Source of the DNA: Amblyomma americanum
Lineage: Eukaryota; Arthropoda; Arachnida; Ixodida; Ixodidae
DNA length: 64,000 nt
Reading direction: 5' to 3'
Assembly: GCF_052857255.1 (NCBI RefSeq)
Contig: NC_135505.1
Location: 27,780,499 to 27,844,498 of the forward strand
A program made the position numbers and the translations under genes. The first letter of the stretch is position 1; each line of letters starts with the position of its first letter. This document shows positions 11,481 through 23,427 of this stretch, one piece after another. The notes under the pieces were generated by a model, which was given only the letters and a program-made list of their open reading frames with translations, ran no database searches and was not told the origin of the DNA.

Positions 11481-12699
11481 GAGTAGAAAAGCTTTTACGC
11501 TGTGTTCATCCATTCGTTGCGTGCGGGATGTTCGTGTAATAGTTGCGGAATAATTAAGAATAGTTTGCTCTTCTATAGTGTCGAACCCCAATAAATTTCG
11601 CCGCTGCTTGTATTGCGGCTGAAGGATATTCGTTTGATTTTATTGCTTGGTATTCTAGTCAGTTTTGTCGGGGGCTTATCACGTGGCTGTGTTTTTTTGT
11701 GTGTTCATGCTGATCTCGTTCTTTTTTTTTCTTTGCACGCATTAGTGACTGCAAAGTGACGAAAGCGGTCTTCCTTAATAGGATCGGTGCCACATGCTCA
11801 CAGAGGTTGGTAGGGGTGGAATACAGCTGTGTCTGAGTCGATGTAGTATTGGCAATACTTTATTCTGACTCGTCACAATGAGCCCGCTTTTTGAGGCTAT
11901 CGTAATTTCTTTTTTTTAAAGAAAAAAAATAAACAGCGTTTTATTGAGCAAAAATCACTGAGGCGGAGCATTAGTTATGTGGGGACGCCGTGCTCGTGTC
12001 TTAATTCCCTGAGTGGCAGCACCTTGTGGCGTGCTTGCTTATCTACGCACCAACGATTCACACTACGCGTTAAAAAAAAATTACCAGCGCACTCCAAATA
12101 ATACGCGGTATCAGTATGTGAGCGCTTCCCCGACACAACTTGCCCAGTGCCGTCGAAATAGTCCTGTACGAGAAAGTGATGGACCGAGTGTGGCGACGGA
12201 GAACTCACGTCACCAGGCGTAGTTGGAGGACTCCGACTGCGAGCGGAAATTTTCTGCCTTCTCAGAGCTCCGTTTTCGCTAAAACTGAGACATTTCGGAT
12301 CACGCAGCGCTAATGTATTAGTGTAGCTTGACTTGGTATTCCACTTTGACTATTTAAGGCAGCCTGTTTTTTTTTTCTTCAATCTAGAATTTGTTGGGTG
12401 CATATTGGATAAGCACATAAATTCTGTATACAGGCGAGGGTCCCAAAGTCAAGCAACTTTCACGGGACCCGCGACACAACACATTTTCTACGGATGCGAA
12501 GTGTTAAAATTCTTGGCAGCTCAAGTATAGTTTACGCTGAAGAACACAGTGTCACCGGCGAAAATACAGAGAACAAAGCTGTTCACTCGGGCGAGGTTTG
12601 CCAACACCGCCGCGCTCGTTCTGGACAAAGAAGACGTTCGGCCACGCGCTCGGGAACACAGTTCGACCTCCAGGTGGCGCCGGCCGAAAGTCAGCAGCG

Positions 12700-13387
12700 T
12701 GGCATTGCCCCTCCCATCTAAGAGGCATCGACTCGATGCCGCACGCGAGGGGAAGAAAAAAAAAGAAGGCGACACCAAGTGGAGGTGTCGCAGTTCTTCG
12801 CGGACAATGCTCCGCACAAGCGCTCGCAGCGCCTCATCCCCGGGGCCTGGCAAGGACGTGCAGTACTGAGCGGCCGCAACATTTGCCTGACGGCCGTATT
12901 GGGCACTCCGTTCCTGCAAGGAACGTTCTATGGACGTCGCTTCCTTGGCAAAGGCGGCGACAGTTCTCGGAGGGTCGCGCATGAGGCCAGCGAACAGCTG
13001 CTCCTTTACCCCACGCATAAGGTGCCTCACCTTTGTAGCTTCCAGCATGGCTGGGTCGGCCCGATTGAAGAGGCGGGTCATGTCCTCAATAAACATGGCC
13101 ACGCTCTCGTTGGACTGCTGTGACCTGGAGCGAAGGGCAAGTTCGGCATTCTCCTTTCGCTCGCTCGAACTGAACGTGGCGAGAACCTCGCGGCGAAAAG
13201 CTGCCCAGTTAGAGAAGGACGCCTCGTGGTTCTCGAACCACGTTTTTTTGGTGGAGCCGTGCTGGGTATCATCCCATGTACGCTGACCGGGACGATAGCC
13301 CTGACGCTTCTCCCCGACGAGCAGACGCCACACCTGTCCACAAAGCGAGCCGTCGCCTGCGAGGCCTGCAACCCGAATTTGAGCCAC
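12700..13387 (-). pseudogene. Gypsy-type retrotransposon gag fragment
   Basis: An open minus-strand frame encodes a Retrotrans_gag-like segment. It contains W-F-x-N-H-E, then NWAAFRREVLATF, then a helical run with LRSRSQQSNESVAMFIEDM and LFNRADP, ending with an arginine-rich stretch before a serine/phenylalanine tail. This is the capsid-like core. The N-terminus is cut, no zinc knuckle or pol follows, and the frame runs on into unrelated sequence after about 12700. The part at 12400-12700 may be LTR-like but no second LTR was found. It lies antisense in nrf-6 intron 2. Confidence 0.7.
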
Positions 13388-13943
13388 TCACGATTCCTGC
13401 TCGGGCCATGACTACAGTGTCGCAATAAACTCAGAGCTTCTCTACGGTGTTCCTCATTGTTAGCAGTGTTGCTTCGGAACGTAAAAATCCGTTGAGTATT
13501 ACCAATATCAAAACAAAATTATCTCAACGAATGTGGTTTACGGCAATAGCTGCGTTGCAGTTACTCGCACCCTCCCTTATACGTCTATTCACCATACTAC
13601 TTTGATCACCAAAACTAAGCTAGTAGCAGCTCCTCTTACATTCTGCTGTTCGTGCTCTTGTCTTCTTTTTGTTTTCCGTAAGGAACAATCAAGGATGATT
13701 TTCCTGTAGGGGGTGCATCATCGCCTAGTAGCTCACTCATCAAGGCCCAGTTTGTTATGCTGTATTTTAAATCTCAAATGCTTCAGCAAGTGGGCGAGGC
13801 TAGCAGTAGAAGGCACGCAAACAAATTCACGGCTTGAAAGTCATTTAGGCCGCAGCGGAACCAATCGCATTCTTGAAGGTAGTTGCTGTGCGACCTTCAG
13901 CAGTGGCCGTTCTTATTCCGTTTTTTTATTTATTTTTTTTCAG

Positions 13944-14133
13944 GCAGCGGAGATCACGGGGTGGTGCGTAGCTACGATCGGCATGCTGTGCTGTTTCTTC
14001 ATGAAGTTTGCCTGGTACAAGAATCCGCATCCCACCTCCGAGGCCGGAACTATGCTGGCTGTGTTTGCGGACCGGTTTCTATGGTCGGTCTCCTTAGCCT
14101 GGATCACGCTGACTTGTTCTACGGGCCGAGGCG
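13944..14133 (+). CDS. nrf-6-like acyltransferase, third visible exon
   Basis: The exon follows a long pyrimidine tract and CAG and ends at GTGAGG. It starts on a codon boundary and ends with one base of a glycine codon. It encodes two membrane segments: ITGWCVATIGMLCCFFMKF and, after ADRFLWS, a second one with the family hallmark LAWITLTCSTGRGG (consensus R-x-x-W-x-x-x-x-x-W-I-x-x-x-C-x-x-G-x-G-G). This is the most diagnostic piece of the gene. There are no internal stops and the base composition is more GC-rich than the flanking intron. Confidence 0.93.
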
Positions 14134-14319
14134 GTGAGGCTGCTTGAACCAATGCGCATATAGGAAAAGATGAGAGAGCTTAGGAAAGTTGAAGTCGACA
14201 AGGCATACAGGGTATAGTGTTGGTTAAGGCATACATGTACTTGCCCTTCGAAGGCGCGTTACCACCTTTTCCGTCAGCACGATGGGGAGCCTCTGCGTGT
14301 CTATTTGTATTTTTTCCAG
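14134..14319 (+). other. nrf-6 intron 3 (186 bp)
   Basis: A short intron with GTGAGG donor and TTTTTTCCAG acceptor. It splits a glycine codon after its first base. Nothing else is seen in it. Confidence 0.85.
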
Positions 14320-14462
14320 GTGTTTTCGCTCGGTTCCTCTCCTGCAACGTATTCGTACCGTTGAGCAAGCTGTCGTTCGGCGTCTACATCATCCACCTGC
14401 CATTCATCGAGCTCATGCAGTTCGCCTCCAGGGAGCGCTTATTCTGGTCGCACTTCAATCAG
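14320..14462 (+). CDS. nrf-6-like acyltransferase, fourth visible exon
   Basis: The first two bases complete the split glycine codon, and the exon ends on a codon boundary before GTAAGG. It encodes the conserved family block in which FVPLSKLSFGVYIIHLP follows F-L-S-C-N-x-F; the consensus is 'LSxxxFxPLSKLSYxxYLIH'. The histidine of the IIH motif is present. The segment includes one transmembrane helix and a short loop ending in WSHFNQ. It is directly preceded by intron 3 and followed by the 3.8-kb intron 4. Confidence 0.93.
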
Positions 14463-14609
14463 GTAAGGACGCGCACGCTCCGGGTGCGTACACCAGAGAG
14501 GCCGCCTTTGCGACGACGGGTGACGACACATTCTTAAAATGTGGAAAACCTGCCGTGTTTAGCGGAAAATTGGCGCTGGATAAGCTCTGGTTAAACCCCG
14601 AATGACGGG

Positions 14610-14970
14610 ATAGCTATAGCTGGCTGAGTGGAACTTGCTCAGTTCAAATGCAAAGTCAGTCTTTCGCCGCTCCGTTTTCCTGGGCGTTCCTTCTTCATCC
14701 TCGTCCCACTTGACACGGCGCATGCGCACAGCTCTGGGAGCTTGGTTTTGCCGGCGCGCCGCGCCGCCGGCAGCAGCAGCTGCTCCGCGTCACGTGACCA
14801 GCCACGAGGCTGGTCACGTCAACAACCACGGCGGCACGCCGCCGGCAGCTGCTTCGCACCACGTGTCCAACCACGTGACAGCGTGACGGCGCCACCACCG
14901 CCGCGGCGCCGCCACACTGAAGGCTCGAAATGCTACGGTAATGTAGCTATCGATACAAAAACTGAAGCTC
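14610..14970 (+). repeat. CACGTGAC-rich tick repeat, copy 1
   Basis: The copy begins near TAGCTGGCTGAGTGGAACTT, passes through GCGCATGCGCACAGC and GCCGGCGCGCCGCG, then several CACGTGAC and CCACGTG words, and ends near GCTCGAAATGCTACGGTAAT. The order of these blocks is the same in the copy 580 bp downstream, so the two are direct repeats. Confidence 0.75.
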
Positions 14971-15194
14971 AAGTTCTCTCCCATGTGGTTTATTTTAAAC
15001 AGTTTTTTTATAATTGACTGCATTATAATACATCAAACGCTCCGTGACATGCTTGGCCACTGTCGCATCCACCATCAGAGATCGTTAACTGTCTCAAAGC
15101 GAGAAAGGGTCTGCTAACCGCGCTAATAAACGGCAGGATTACTAGGCTAGTAAAACATTGGCTGTGGTTTGGCTCTCGTTATACCTGGAGTGAC

Positions 15195-15600
15195 GCTATA
15201 GCTCCAGCTGGCCGGGTGGAACTTGCTCAGTGGAACTGCAGTCAGTCTTTCGCAGCGCCGTTTCGCTGGGCGTTCCTTGTTCATCTTCGTCCCACTTGAC
15301 AGCGCATGCGCACAGCTGTTGCAGATCGGTTTCGCCGGCGCGCCGCGCTGCCAGCAGCTCCGCACCATGTGGCTGGTCACGTGACCAACCACGTGACGAA
15401 CCAAGTAATCAGCCACGGCGCAGCACCGCCGGCAGCCGCTCCGCGCCACGTGACCAACCACGTGATAGCACGGAGATGCCACGGGGTGGCGGCGCTGCCA
15501 CAGGGTGGCGGTGTAGCCATAGGGTGGCGGCGCCGCTACGATGCAGGCTCGAAATGCTACCGTAAGGTCGCTATCACTACAAAACTTCCAGAGGTCCCAT
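15195..15600 (+). repeat. CACGTGAC-rich tick repeat, copy 2
   Basis: The block order is the same as in copy 1, with clear divergence. It holds more CACGTGACCAACCACGTGA-type palindromic clusters and an extra triplication of an AGGGTGGCGGC motif at about 15483-15537. Long stop-free frames cross it on both strands but reflect GC content. Confidence 0.75.
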
Positions 15601-18263
15601 GGAGTGCAAAATGTGCAGTTAAGTGCGGGCCCCTCTAGTCCGTTGCGGGTAAGCCAGTGTGGTACCAATCTGTGCCTGCAACGGGGTTGCCCATCGGCCT
15701 CACCCGAGCTGCCCACAAATCACATCAATCGGTAGTTACGGACCGATTTTAGAAGCCCATGTTTGGCTGCCCACTTCCACTCGCAATTCCCAGTGTGGTC
15801 AGCCCACCAAGTCAGCTCATCTATCACTTCAGACATACATGGGCAGCCACCGGGGGCGAACGTTTCTTTTTCTGTCGGATAGAATTAGGTAGGCCATAAA
15901 GGCGAAAGGTGTCCAGAGGAGACGGCGTCTCTGTGAAGCCCCACCTGCCAATCGTGGCAATGTTGTCCATGGGGATATCCCTCGCTGATTCTGTAACCTG
16001 CCAACCAATTCCTTCTTTCACCATCCTTCTTTCCCTCTCCTCTCCACATGTAGAGGAGAGGAAGGCGATGCCGGATGAAGATTGACTCAAGCAAAAATGA
16101 AAATGACTAAAAAGAAAATGTCTCAGGCAACAGTAAGCCTACATTCAAAATAGTCAGTCTTGCGAAGAACTGCACGCACAACTGATGCCTTCGGGAGCTA
16201 CTCCTTCTAGCGTTGGTGAGGACGAGCAACCTGCGTCTTACAAGTCCCCATCGCTGACAGTGCTTAAAACAACCACGTGCCGGCGCTGTGGTTGATCGCT
16301 TAACCAGCGCGCCTATGGGCCCGTAGTGGTGTGAGGACTCATCGCGATCCATCAATGCGACGCATTTTGCGTAGTTTCTATGGCATGAATGTGAATATAA
16401 TCACAATTCAAATACATTGAGGAGCGAAAAGCAATGGACTCAGATTTAGAATAGAATGAGAATTGGAACAGACCCTCGAGTGAAAGAAGAATGCTATTGT
16501 ATTTCCCCCGCATCATTCCTAATGATCGCCCCCACATTTTTTTTTTATCTCGGTTAGCCCTTCGGATACAGAATGAGACCGATGCGCTCTCAGCAGGGAC
16601 AAGCCCAAAGTGGGATTGCCCGCGTGTTTCCCTCATGGATACTACGTGACATTTTTCCGAGGTCTGCCCCATCCGCTTGTGACCATTAGGGGCCCAACAT
16701 CGCGCTGTAGGTTTTACATGTCCGGCCGGTCTTAGTCGCTCACCTGAAAAATTATTGCAAGAACCAGGGCAGAATTAGAAATGTGAACTGCCCGTGCTGA
16801 GTTTATTTGGCCCGGCGATGAGGGTGCCTTGCGGACAGCCCACATGTGTTCCGGACTAGAATAAGCTGTTAGAATCGCAGGTATTTCAAGCCACCGCCGA
16901 AGGATGTCGCATGGTCTATTTTATACAATTTTGCGTTAATGCGAGAGCCAAAAATACGGTTCTATTTTGTAATCGAATAACAGTTATAGTGTTTAAAACA
17001 CCTGCATGAGTAGTTCATAATCACGTATAATATAAATAAGCAAAATAAAAGAATCCATATACGGCAGAAGGCAGGTACACTAGTGGGTTCCACTCCGCTA
17101 TGGCTGGTGTAGCACCGACGGCGAAATTGCGTCGGCAGTCCCAGGTGACAAACGCCCTTTAGTACCCGACAAGGACCCATGTGGGCAGCGTGCGGGCATG
17201 TTTGTTGTCCAGCGCTGTCATGACCGATGTCACACCTGCAGCAGTCTTACGTGGGCGGCTGCAATATGGCCTCATGAGGTTTTCCCACATAGAGCTAACA
17301 TTTTGCGTTGCATCTCAACTCCAGTGTGCCCCACAAGGAGGGGACGTGGGTGTCGTGCGGGTATGCCTACTTGTCAGCTCCACACCAGCCGCTGTCAGTC
17401 TTGCAGCGATTCTGAATGGGCGGCCTTATTTGCTCTTGCCGTGGTTTTACTAGCATGAAGCCGACATCTTTGTTTAGTCTGGCTCTGAAGGCGACGGGGA
17501 TCCGAGAAAATTGTATGTAGAAATGAGGGCTCAGTTATCCATTGAAATATCGATGTGGGAGTCACATACGATTAACACGAGTAATCCATTTCGTCTTTGA
17601 CCTTATTCACCTCAGCGGCACCCGTATGTATTTGAGGGATTGCCCTAGCCCCACTTGCCCATGTGGGACCGATAGGGGCTCGGCATTGTGTTGCCTGGGG
17701 TTATCTAATTTGCAGGGAGAAACCAATGAGGCTAAGACGCGCGCCGAACATATACGTAGAAATTGAGATTCAGTGGAGCTCGATAGCACAGTCACAAATA
17801 TGAGTTCTACCAGATGAGGCACCAGCGCTTGCAGTGTAGTCATGATTGTTCTACGGGCTGTTATCTGCATTGTAGCTAGAGTTGCTAGGGAGCTTCAGCT
17901 GATAAACATATTAGTACACTTTGTAGTGGATCATAAAAGCGGCAGTCTACGTTTATGAACCCGAACGGGGCTCTTGTTAATACTTGGTATCAACTATTCG
18001 CGCATAAGCTTTACTCAAGCCTCTATGATCATCATAGCCTGCACTTTCATTATAAGGGACCTCCTCTTCGGTCACTTATAACTGGCTTGCATAAGAGAAG
18101 AGTCAGGTGCAATGCCACCGGGAAGACGCCTTTCACCAGCTGCCTAATAATTTGCGCATTTTGTATCACTTTCGCGTTGCAATTGTAGTAGGTGCGATTG
18201 TACACAAATGTTCGATCACCTTATACCGGTATCACTTAAAATGAGTTGCGCATCTCTTTGCAG

Positions 18264-18479
18264 GTCTCCCTATTTTTCTCGGTGATGGGATGGAGCTACC
18301 TGCTTTCGTACATCTCATACGCGGCGTGCGAGGCGCCGACCGCTGCAATCGACAGGCTGGCCTTTAGCAGGCTCAGAGGCAGCGCAAGTGAGCGCAGGAA
18401 GAACGAGGCTAGCCTGCAGAACGGTTTGGACATCGGGGCAGATAAGCCAAGAGAAGGCATCACATTTTCCCGTTGCTGA
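18264..18479 (+). CDS. nrf-6-like acyltransferase, last exon and stop
   Basis: The exon starts on a codon boundary after TTTGCAG and runs to a TGA at 18477-18479. It encodes the last membrane helix (VSLFFSVMGWSYLLSYISYA) followed by CEAP, equivalent to the family's 'FE.P' signature. A polar cytoplasmic tail of about 45 residues follows, rich in arginine, serine and lysine. The length and position of the tail fit family members. The 3' UTR follows. Confidence 0.92.
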   Translation, partial: VSLFFSVMGWSYLLSYISYAACEAPTAAIDRLAFSRLRGSASERRKNEASLQNGLDIGADKPREGITFSRC

Positions 18480-18990
18480 CAAGGAGGAAGATGCAAGTTT
18501 ACCCATCTGACTCTCCAGTGATCTCAGCACTCTGTGACCTCAATGCGAGACGTCTCCTTGACACCGAAACACGGCTGCAATTTTGTCTAGGAACTTAATA
18601 GCAGCCAGTATCTTTGCTCTCCTTCAGGAACGTTGCTGCGTAGCTGAATTTCAGTGCGACAACGACTGTAATTAGGGTACCCACCAATTTGAGAGGCCCT
18701 CGGATCAACTGCACCGCGAAGAAGCTATGAGAAAAAATTTAGTGGAGATTTTGTTTGGGGTAAATTTAGCAATAATAAAGACAACGTGTTGACTGTAAGT
18801 CCTCCCAAACTCTGACCTTTTCCCCGTTCCTTCAGTGTTCGATGTGGAAAATCTGATTTTGGCTATTTTGCAATTGATGTCACGAGTCCGAGACTGAAGC
18901 AACAAAGAAAACCTCATGTGTCTTGCTGTAGCAGTTGATCTGTGGTAGTAATTTTCCTGAAAAATAAAATCTGTCTTATCCATTACCTTT
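18480..18990 (+). other. Probable nrf-6 3' UTR with polyadenylation signal
   Basis: Non-coding sequence after the stop. An AATAAA hexamer lies at 18963-18968, about 480 bp downstream, and is the first good candidate signal. Confidence 0.55.
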
Positions 18991-20442
18991 ATGAGCATCG
19001 CGCTGAACGTTTTCATTTATATCTTGAAGTTTTATGTGGTGTGTGCGCATGTGGGAAAAAAACGGCTCTAGCTTAATTCGGCTGAGCCAGATTGTATGGA
19101 GCGAAACCTAACCGAACCAGTTGCCGATGCCGACGCGGAGACGTTGGCAGCATCCGCTGCCTTTTTCCTCTTGAGATACACTTGTTACCTGGGCCGCTGC
19201 TTCTACAGACGTACCTCCCGTTCTTCATCGGTTTCGCCAACTAGACAAGCCCGCTTTCGCGACATTTACTTCTAGCCAACGCGGCTTCGTGACGCTCTCA
19301 GTCTCAGTGATCGCTAGAAGCAGCTCGGCGCCTCCAATGCTCTGTCGAAGAACTCGTTCCGCTGACCGGTTCTGGCTCCATGTCTCCGCAGTGTCTAGGC
19401 GGCGAGCGCCAGCCTTTATTCCGCAATAGCAAACAACATGGTTAGTCACGTGACACAACTGGCGAGAGTGAGCGGTCAGAGCGGCAGTCGGCACTGCGGC
19501 GGAGCGAGCGTAACAGCTGCGACAAGTCACGTGGTATGATGTCTCAGCCACACCTCCGGCGAGCCTCCGGTTAGAGGTCGAATCCAAGTGTCATTTGATC
19601 TTCAGCCTTGCAGGCGAGAAGTGGAACTTTTCACTCCAAAATGGGTTCTCAGGTTAACATAGAAAGTAGCCTGTTGGCAGACAACTATGCGACGACATAG
19701 AAATGCTATGCTTGTGGGAGCAATAATATGCAAATGCATTCTTGAGAAACCGGGAGCGTATTGCGCTCACGTTCTGCTGAATGGCATGTGTGGCATATGT
19801 GCTTCCAGAAGCTACGGATTAACAAGAAAAGAATGTTAAACTTGATCAGTGAGTTCGAGTACCTTCATTGTTGGAATTCAGCGCGAACAGCCGAGGGCCA
19901 TACCGAAAAAAAAACGCCTGAGCGCAGTCTCACAACTGGTTTCTTTATTGCGAATGCGCGTTTATTACCGTCCCAGTGAATAAACTGCTGTCTTCTGTGC
20001 GCATTCTTAATTTTTTTCCATCTCGGTTGTGCTCAATTCTGACCACGAATAACAGGGTATCCTTGCGATATGACAGCTCTTCTTTTAGCGTTCTAATTTA
20101 TTTTCGTCCGACATACATGGATGAGTGCGCAAAATTTCTTTCCACAGAACAATTACGTAAGCCGACAGTTCCAGCTTGCTGACAACACCCAGGCGATGTC
20201 GGTGTACGTAAAAGACAAATGTACCACACAATCTAGAATTCTGGTCTCATTCAACTATAATGTGGAGTCAATTTACTTATAAGAGGACGCGTTTAAAACT
20301 GAGATAAGCAATAAAGCTACTCTGACAGGAACTTAAAGGGAGAAAATGAACTCGTCATCGGCCTGCGAGGTCGGCTATCAGTCAAGTTGTACTCAAGGTA
20401 GGCAAAATTCGATCATGCAGCGCACTTAAAACTCCTCAGCGC
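18991..20442. other. Intergenic, nothing recognised
   Basis: There is one GC-rich patch (about 19230-19590) with CACGTGAC words similar to the intron 4 repeats. Frames here have no recognisable similarity. Confidence 0.5.
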
Positions 20443-20690
20443 TTGACTCTGGCATACGCTGCAGCTCGCTGGCGTGCCGATGTACTCACGGTGAGCGCGT
20501 TATTGATGGAATTTTTAACACAAGTTCCTACTCTCGAGCAATGGGAGACCGTGTTGGCCATTGAAGACCTGGCCGCTCAAACCGGGCCATTTAATGGGCT
20601 ACTCAGGTCGCTGTCAGCCGTGGACTGATAGCCACCTTGCACGGATCATCTGCATTTTGGCTTTTCTCAAGAAATAAATGTTTTGCAATT
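20443..20690 (+). mobile_element. LINE 3' end (C-terminus of ORF2 plus tail)
   Basis: The last codons before the TGA at 20626-20628 encode the pattern E-Q-W-E-x-x-L-A-x-x-D-L-x-x-Q, which is the C-terminal helix seen in tick I/R1-like LINE ORF2 proteins (compare the other LINE end at 37921-38115). It is followed by about 60 bp ending in AAATAAATGTTTTGCAATTC. Only the terminal piece is present, as expected for 5' truncation at insertion. Confidence 0.55.
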
Positions 20691-20699
20691 CAACAATCT

Positions 20700-22690
20700 A
20701 AGCGCAGAACGAGAGGCTCACAGAAGCTAGCTTTCCCCATCTGTGGTGAGTGCCCTAACATCAACTCTGCACGTTAAGTGGGCGCGGCATCAGTGTAGAT
20801 TTTACTACAATGCTTAAAAAAGGCGTTCTCAGGGCCGCGATTTGGTTCTGTCACATGCCTGCATTTTTTGGTCCTTGTGTTTTTTCGTGGTGTTTTGCCA
20901 AATGGATGACTTTCTGTCTAGGTGAAGATGAAGTGAGTAAAGTGAAGTTGGCAGCACAGAAAAGCGTTGATAAAGTAAACGCAGCGCCACCGCTCGACTT
21001 TATGTGCTTTTTAATTCCTGGATAAGTGCCATTCTAATTTCGAAGTTTTGCAAATAAAATTTGGAACAACTTGTTCGAATCTGCACAAAAAATAATGAGA
21101 ATACATCTTGCCTTGGGATCTGCGTGCAAAACCTCTTGATGAGCCGGTGAACACCGCAGTAGATGTCCTTTGAAGGTATACCCCAAGCAGCACAGGTAAG
21201 CGGCCCAATATTGAGAATAGATGGTTTCACTATTCTCCTTTGTAGGACAGGCCTTTCCAAATACATTTACAATATTATGCCGATTAGCTGTGCCCCTGGG
21301 CACATCTTGGCTAGATGCACTTGAACGAAACAGGTAAACGAAATATTTAAATTAAAATTTGCTAATTATAATTTCAAATAAAGTGCCGTCATTATGTTTT
21401 CTTTTATTCTGCAATATCTGCAGCATCCAATTCCTAGCGTAGCCTTTTTCAACCCTACTTGTTCAGGACTGCTTAGCTAGTATAGAGCCGAGAAACCTAA
21501 TTTATTTATACCTGAATCAACAATAAAAAATCAGCACAAAACCAGCGCAAATTTCAATTTCTACAGCAGCTTCGTGTGCCTTTCAAGCTTTTAAGAACAA
21601 TACATGGGCATACCTTCTGTCTTCATCTACTTTTCTTCATCTACTTTCTGCATTTTGCCTGGTAGAAATACATACTTCCTTTTTTCTTGTTTTCTGTTGC
21701 GTTACTGGATCTTGTTTTCTTCCTTTTAATTTCTTGTAACAATGTAAATTGTGGTGTTGTCTGCTTTCCTGCTTTATGCATGACAGTTTAGATTTGTATA
21801 CATAGTGTATGTTGTATCGTCAATGATACGACTACGTGACCGCGCTTGGCCAGTTACTGGTAGCGAGGCCACATCAGGCAAAAGTATTTGCTTTTTCTCC
21901 CGTAACCTCGTAGATGGAATATCTGAAAAAAATCTCAATCCTTAAATCTGGGGTAAAAGTTCCAAATCCATTCATGTGTGAAAAAATTTGGTGTTCAACA
22001 TCAATAAAAACATTGGGTGTTCAACGTCGATAACACATGGTCACTCGCAAACTTCAGAGGAGCGCTAGTTGAGACTGATAGCGAGAGGCATTCGCGTGTG
22101 GCTTGGTCCTATAAGCGAATTCCAGCTCTCTGGTCATTTCCGGTGCAATGTAACATTCATGTCAAATGTTGCTAAGGATTGAGCCTTGCCGGCACGGTGC
22201 CTGTGTTATGTACTAGCTTGAAAAGCAACGCTTGATATTCGCGCTTCAGGAACGAGATGAAAGAATATAAACAAAATATATTTATACAGCGCTACCAACT
22301 TCGGCCTAGTTGCGGATTTTGGAAAAGAGACACAGCGTCTCCTCTAAGACACCTGGTGACTCCCATCATAGAGTTGTCTATCGAGAGAATGTTAAGAAAT
22401 CGTGACATGAAGACCTTGTTGCTCAGCTGTTACCATTACACCATATATAGATACACATTCTTGTGTGCACTGATGGCTCTAGTCTTCAAAATTCATTTAC
22501 ATCCACACTGGTTTTTAAGAGATCAGTGTTCGACCAGTGTTAAAAATAATACACAGAACAAAATCAAGGGATTATAAGATTTTGCGCTGTTCATCTGTCA
22601 GTTAAATTCAGATATCAACATTACAGGAGCAGCAAAAGTGGGTTAATTTCGGTATATCACAGGCCGCTTTAAAATCAGTCCAAAGCGCTT
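20700..22690. other. Intergenic, nothing recognised
   Basis: AT-rich DNA with short frames only. No domain, tRNA or clear repeat boundary was found. Confidence 0.5.
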
Positions 22691-22886
22691 TTTAATAGTG
22701 TGCAAGACTAGGTTTCTCTACGAAACGTCTAAACAACTTTGATACGATACCAAAAGGCAGCATGTTGCAGCTTTGCAAAGGGCAGTCGGAGAGTATTTTA
22801 TTTCTGCAAACACCGAGGCACACGGCACAGCTAGGCCAGCTGATTCCTATAGGTGGTATCCACTGGCGCACAGCGGCGCCGCCGCC

Positions 22887-22899
22887 GGCCGCCATGTTT
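22887..22899 (-). promoter_or_regulatory. YY1-like motif at a possible promoter of the YqaJ gene
   Basis: The minus-strand reading is AAACATGGCGGCC, matching the YY1 consensus AANATGGCGGC. It sits in a GC-rich island (22860-22960) just upstream of the YqaJ-type pseudogene, with an ATG at 22894 in a 67-codon plus-strand frame. Promoter use is inferred. Confidence 0.35.
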
Positions 22900-23427
22900 G
22901 AGCCAGGCGCTTTGTTGCAAAGCTGCCAGCGACGACTACGCGCTGCGGTGAGATTGTGTGTGACGGTGAAACGTGTGCTGCCTGGCCAGCTGCCAGCTGT
23001 TTTTTTTGTGCTCAGCGCGTCTGACCTGAAGGCATGCGGCTGTCATGAAGCTCAGCAACTATGTCACATGTTTGTCGAGTGTTTAGCGCCATAGGTACAT
23101 CGCTATAGTGTCCGGAAATGTGGGGGCCACGACTCGCTGACATTAGCCGACAGCGAGTTGACCAACGACGTGGAAATGTATCCAGCGATTACCTAGCTAG
23201 TCCACAGCACAAGCTTGACTAGAAAGCAGTTAAGTGTAAAAAATCGCTGCAGTCGCAAAACTACCTCACAAGTGGCTTGGTGCAACGGCCAACGGTTAAA
23301 GCGCTGCGCGACGGTAACGTCGTCGTGATCGGAAATGTTAGCAAGTTAATTATTTTCACATTGCGCGTTTCGAGTGAGTAGCGAGCATGCGCTAGATTTC
23401 GGCATATCCTGGTCGGTCTCTTTCCAG

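Larger units (their letters stand above)
4998..13943 (+). other. nrf-6 intron 2 (about 8.9 kb)
   Basis: A phase-0 intron with GTGAGC donor and TTTTTTTTCAG acceptor. It contains a TIR element with a poly-G centre (6004-6653), two copies of a GAGGTTGAGG repeat (8116-8310 and 11286-11480), G-rich and ATC-rich simple repeats (9660-9700, 9979-10019), a 36-bp tandem array (10196-10318) and a reversed Gypsy gag fragment (about 12700-13387). The stretches 4998-6000, 6660-8100, 8320-9650 and 10400-11280 show nothing I can identify; a 166-codon frame at 7317-7817 has no recognisable similarity. Confidence 0.75.
14463..18263 (+). other. nrf-6 intron 4 (3.8 kb)
   Basis: A phase-0 intron with GTAAGG donor and CTTTGCAG acceptor. 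It contains two direct copies of a CACGTGAC-rich repeat (14610-14970 and 15195-15600) and, at 17169-17450, a diverged tandem duplication with a period of about 164 bp sharing ACAAGG, GTGCGGG and GGGCGGC words. The stretches 15850-17160 and 17460-18260 hold no gene I can recognise. Confidence 0.7.

Noticed and set aside
12549..13286. Several plus-strand frames of 100-130 codons
   Set aside because: Shadows antisense to the gag fragment at 12700-13387.
14628..15716. Frames of 100-190 codons on both strands
   Set aside because: Due to the GC-rich CACGTGAC repeats, which lack stops; no protein similarity.
19225..19587. 120-codon minus-strand frame
   Set aside because: Overlaps a CACGTGAC-containing GC-rich repeat; no similarity.
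22762..23094. 110-codon plus-strand frame including the ATG at 22894, as first exon of the YqaJ gene
   Set aside because: Position and GC island are suggestive but there is no similarity or confirmed splice link, so only the motif is listed.
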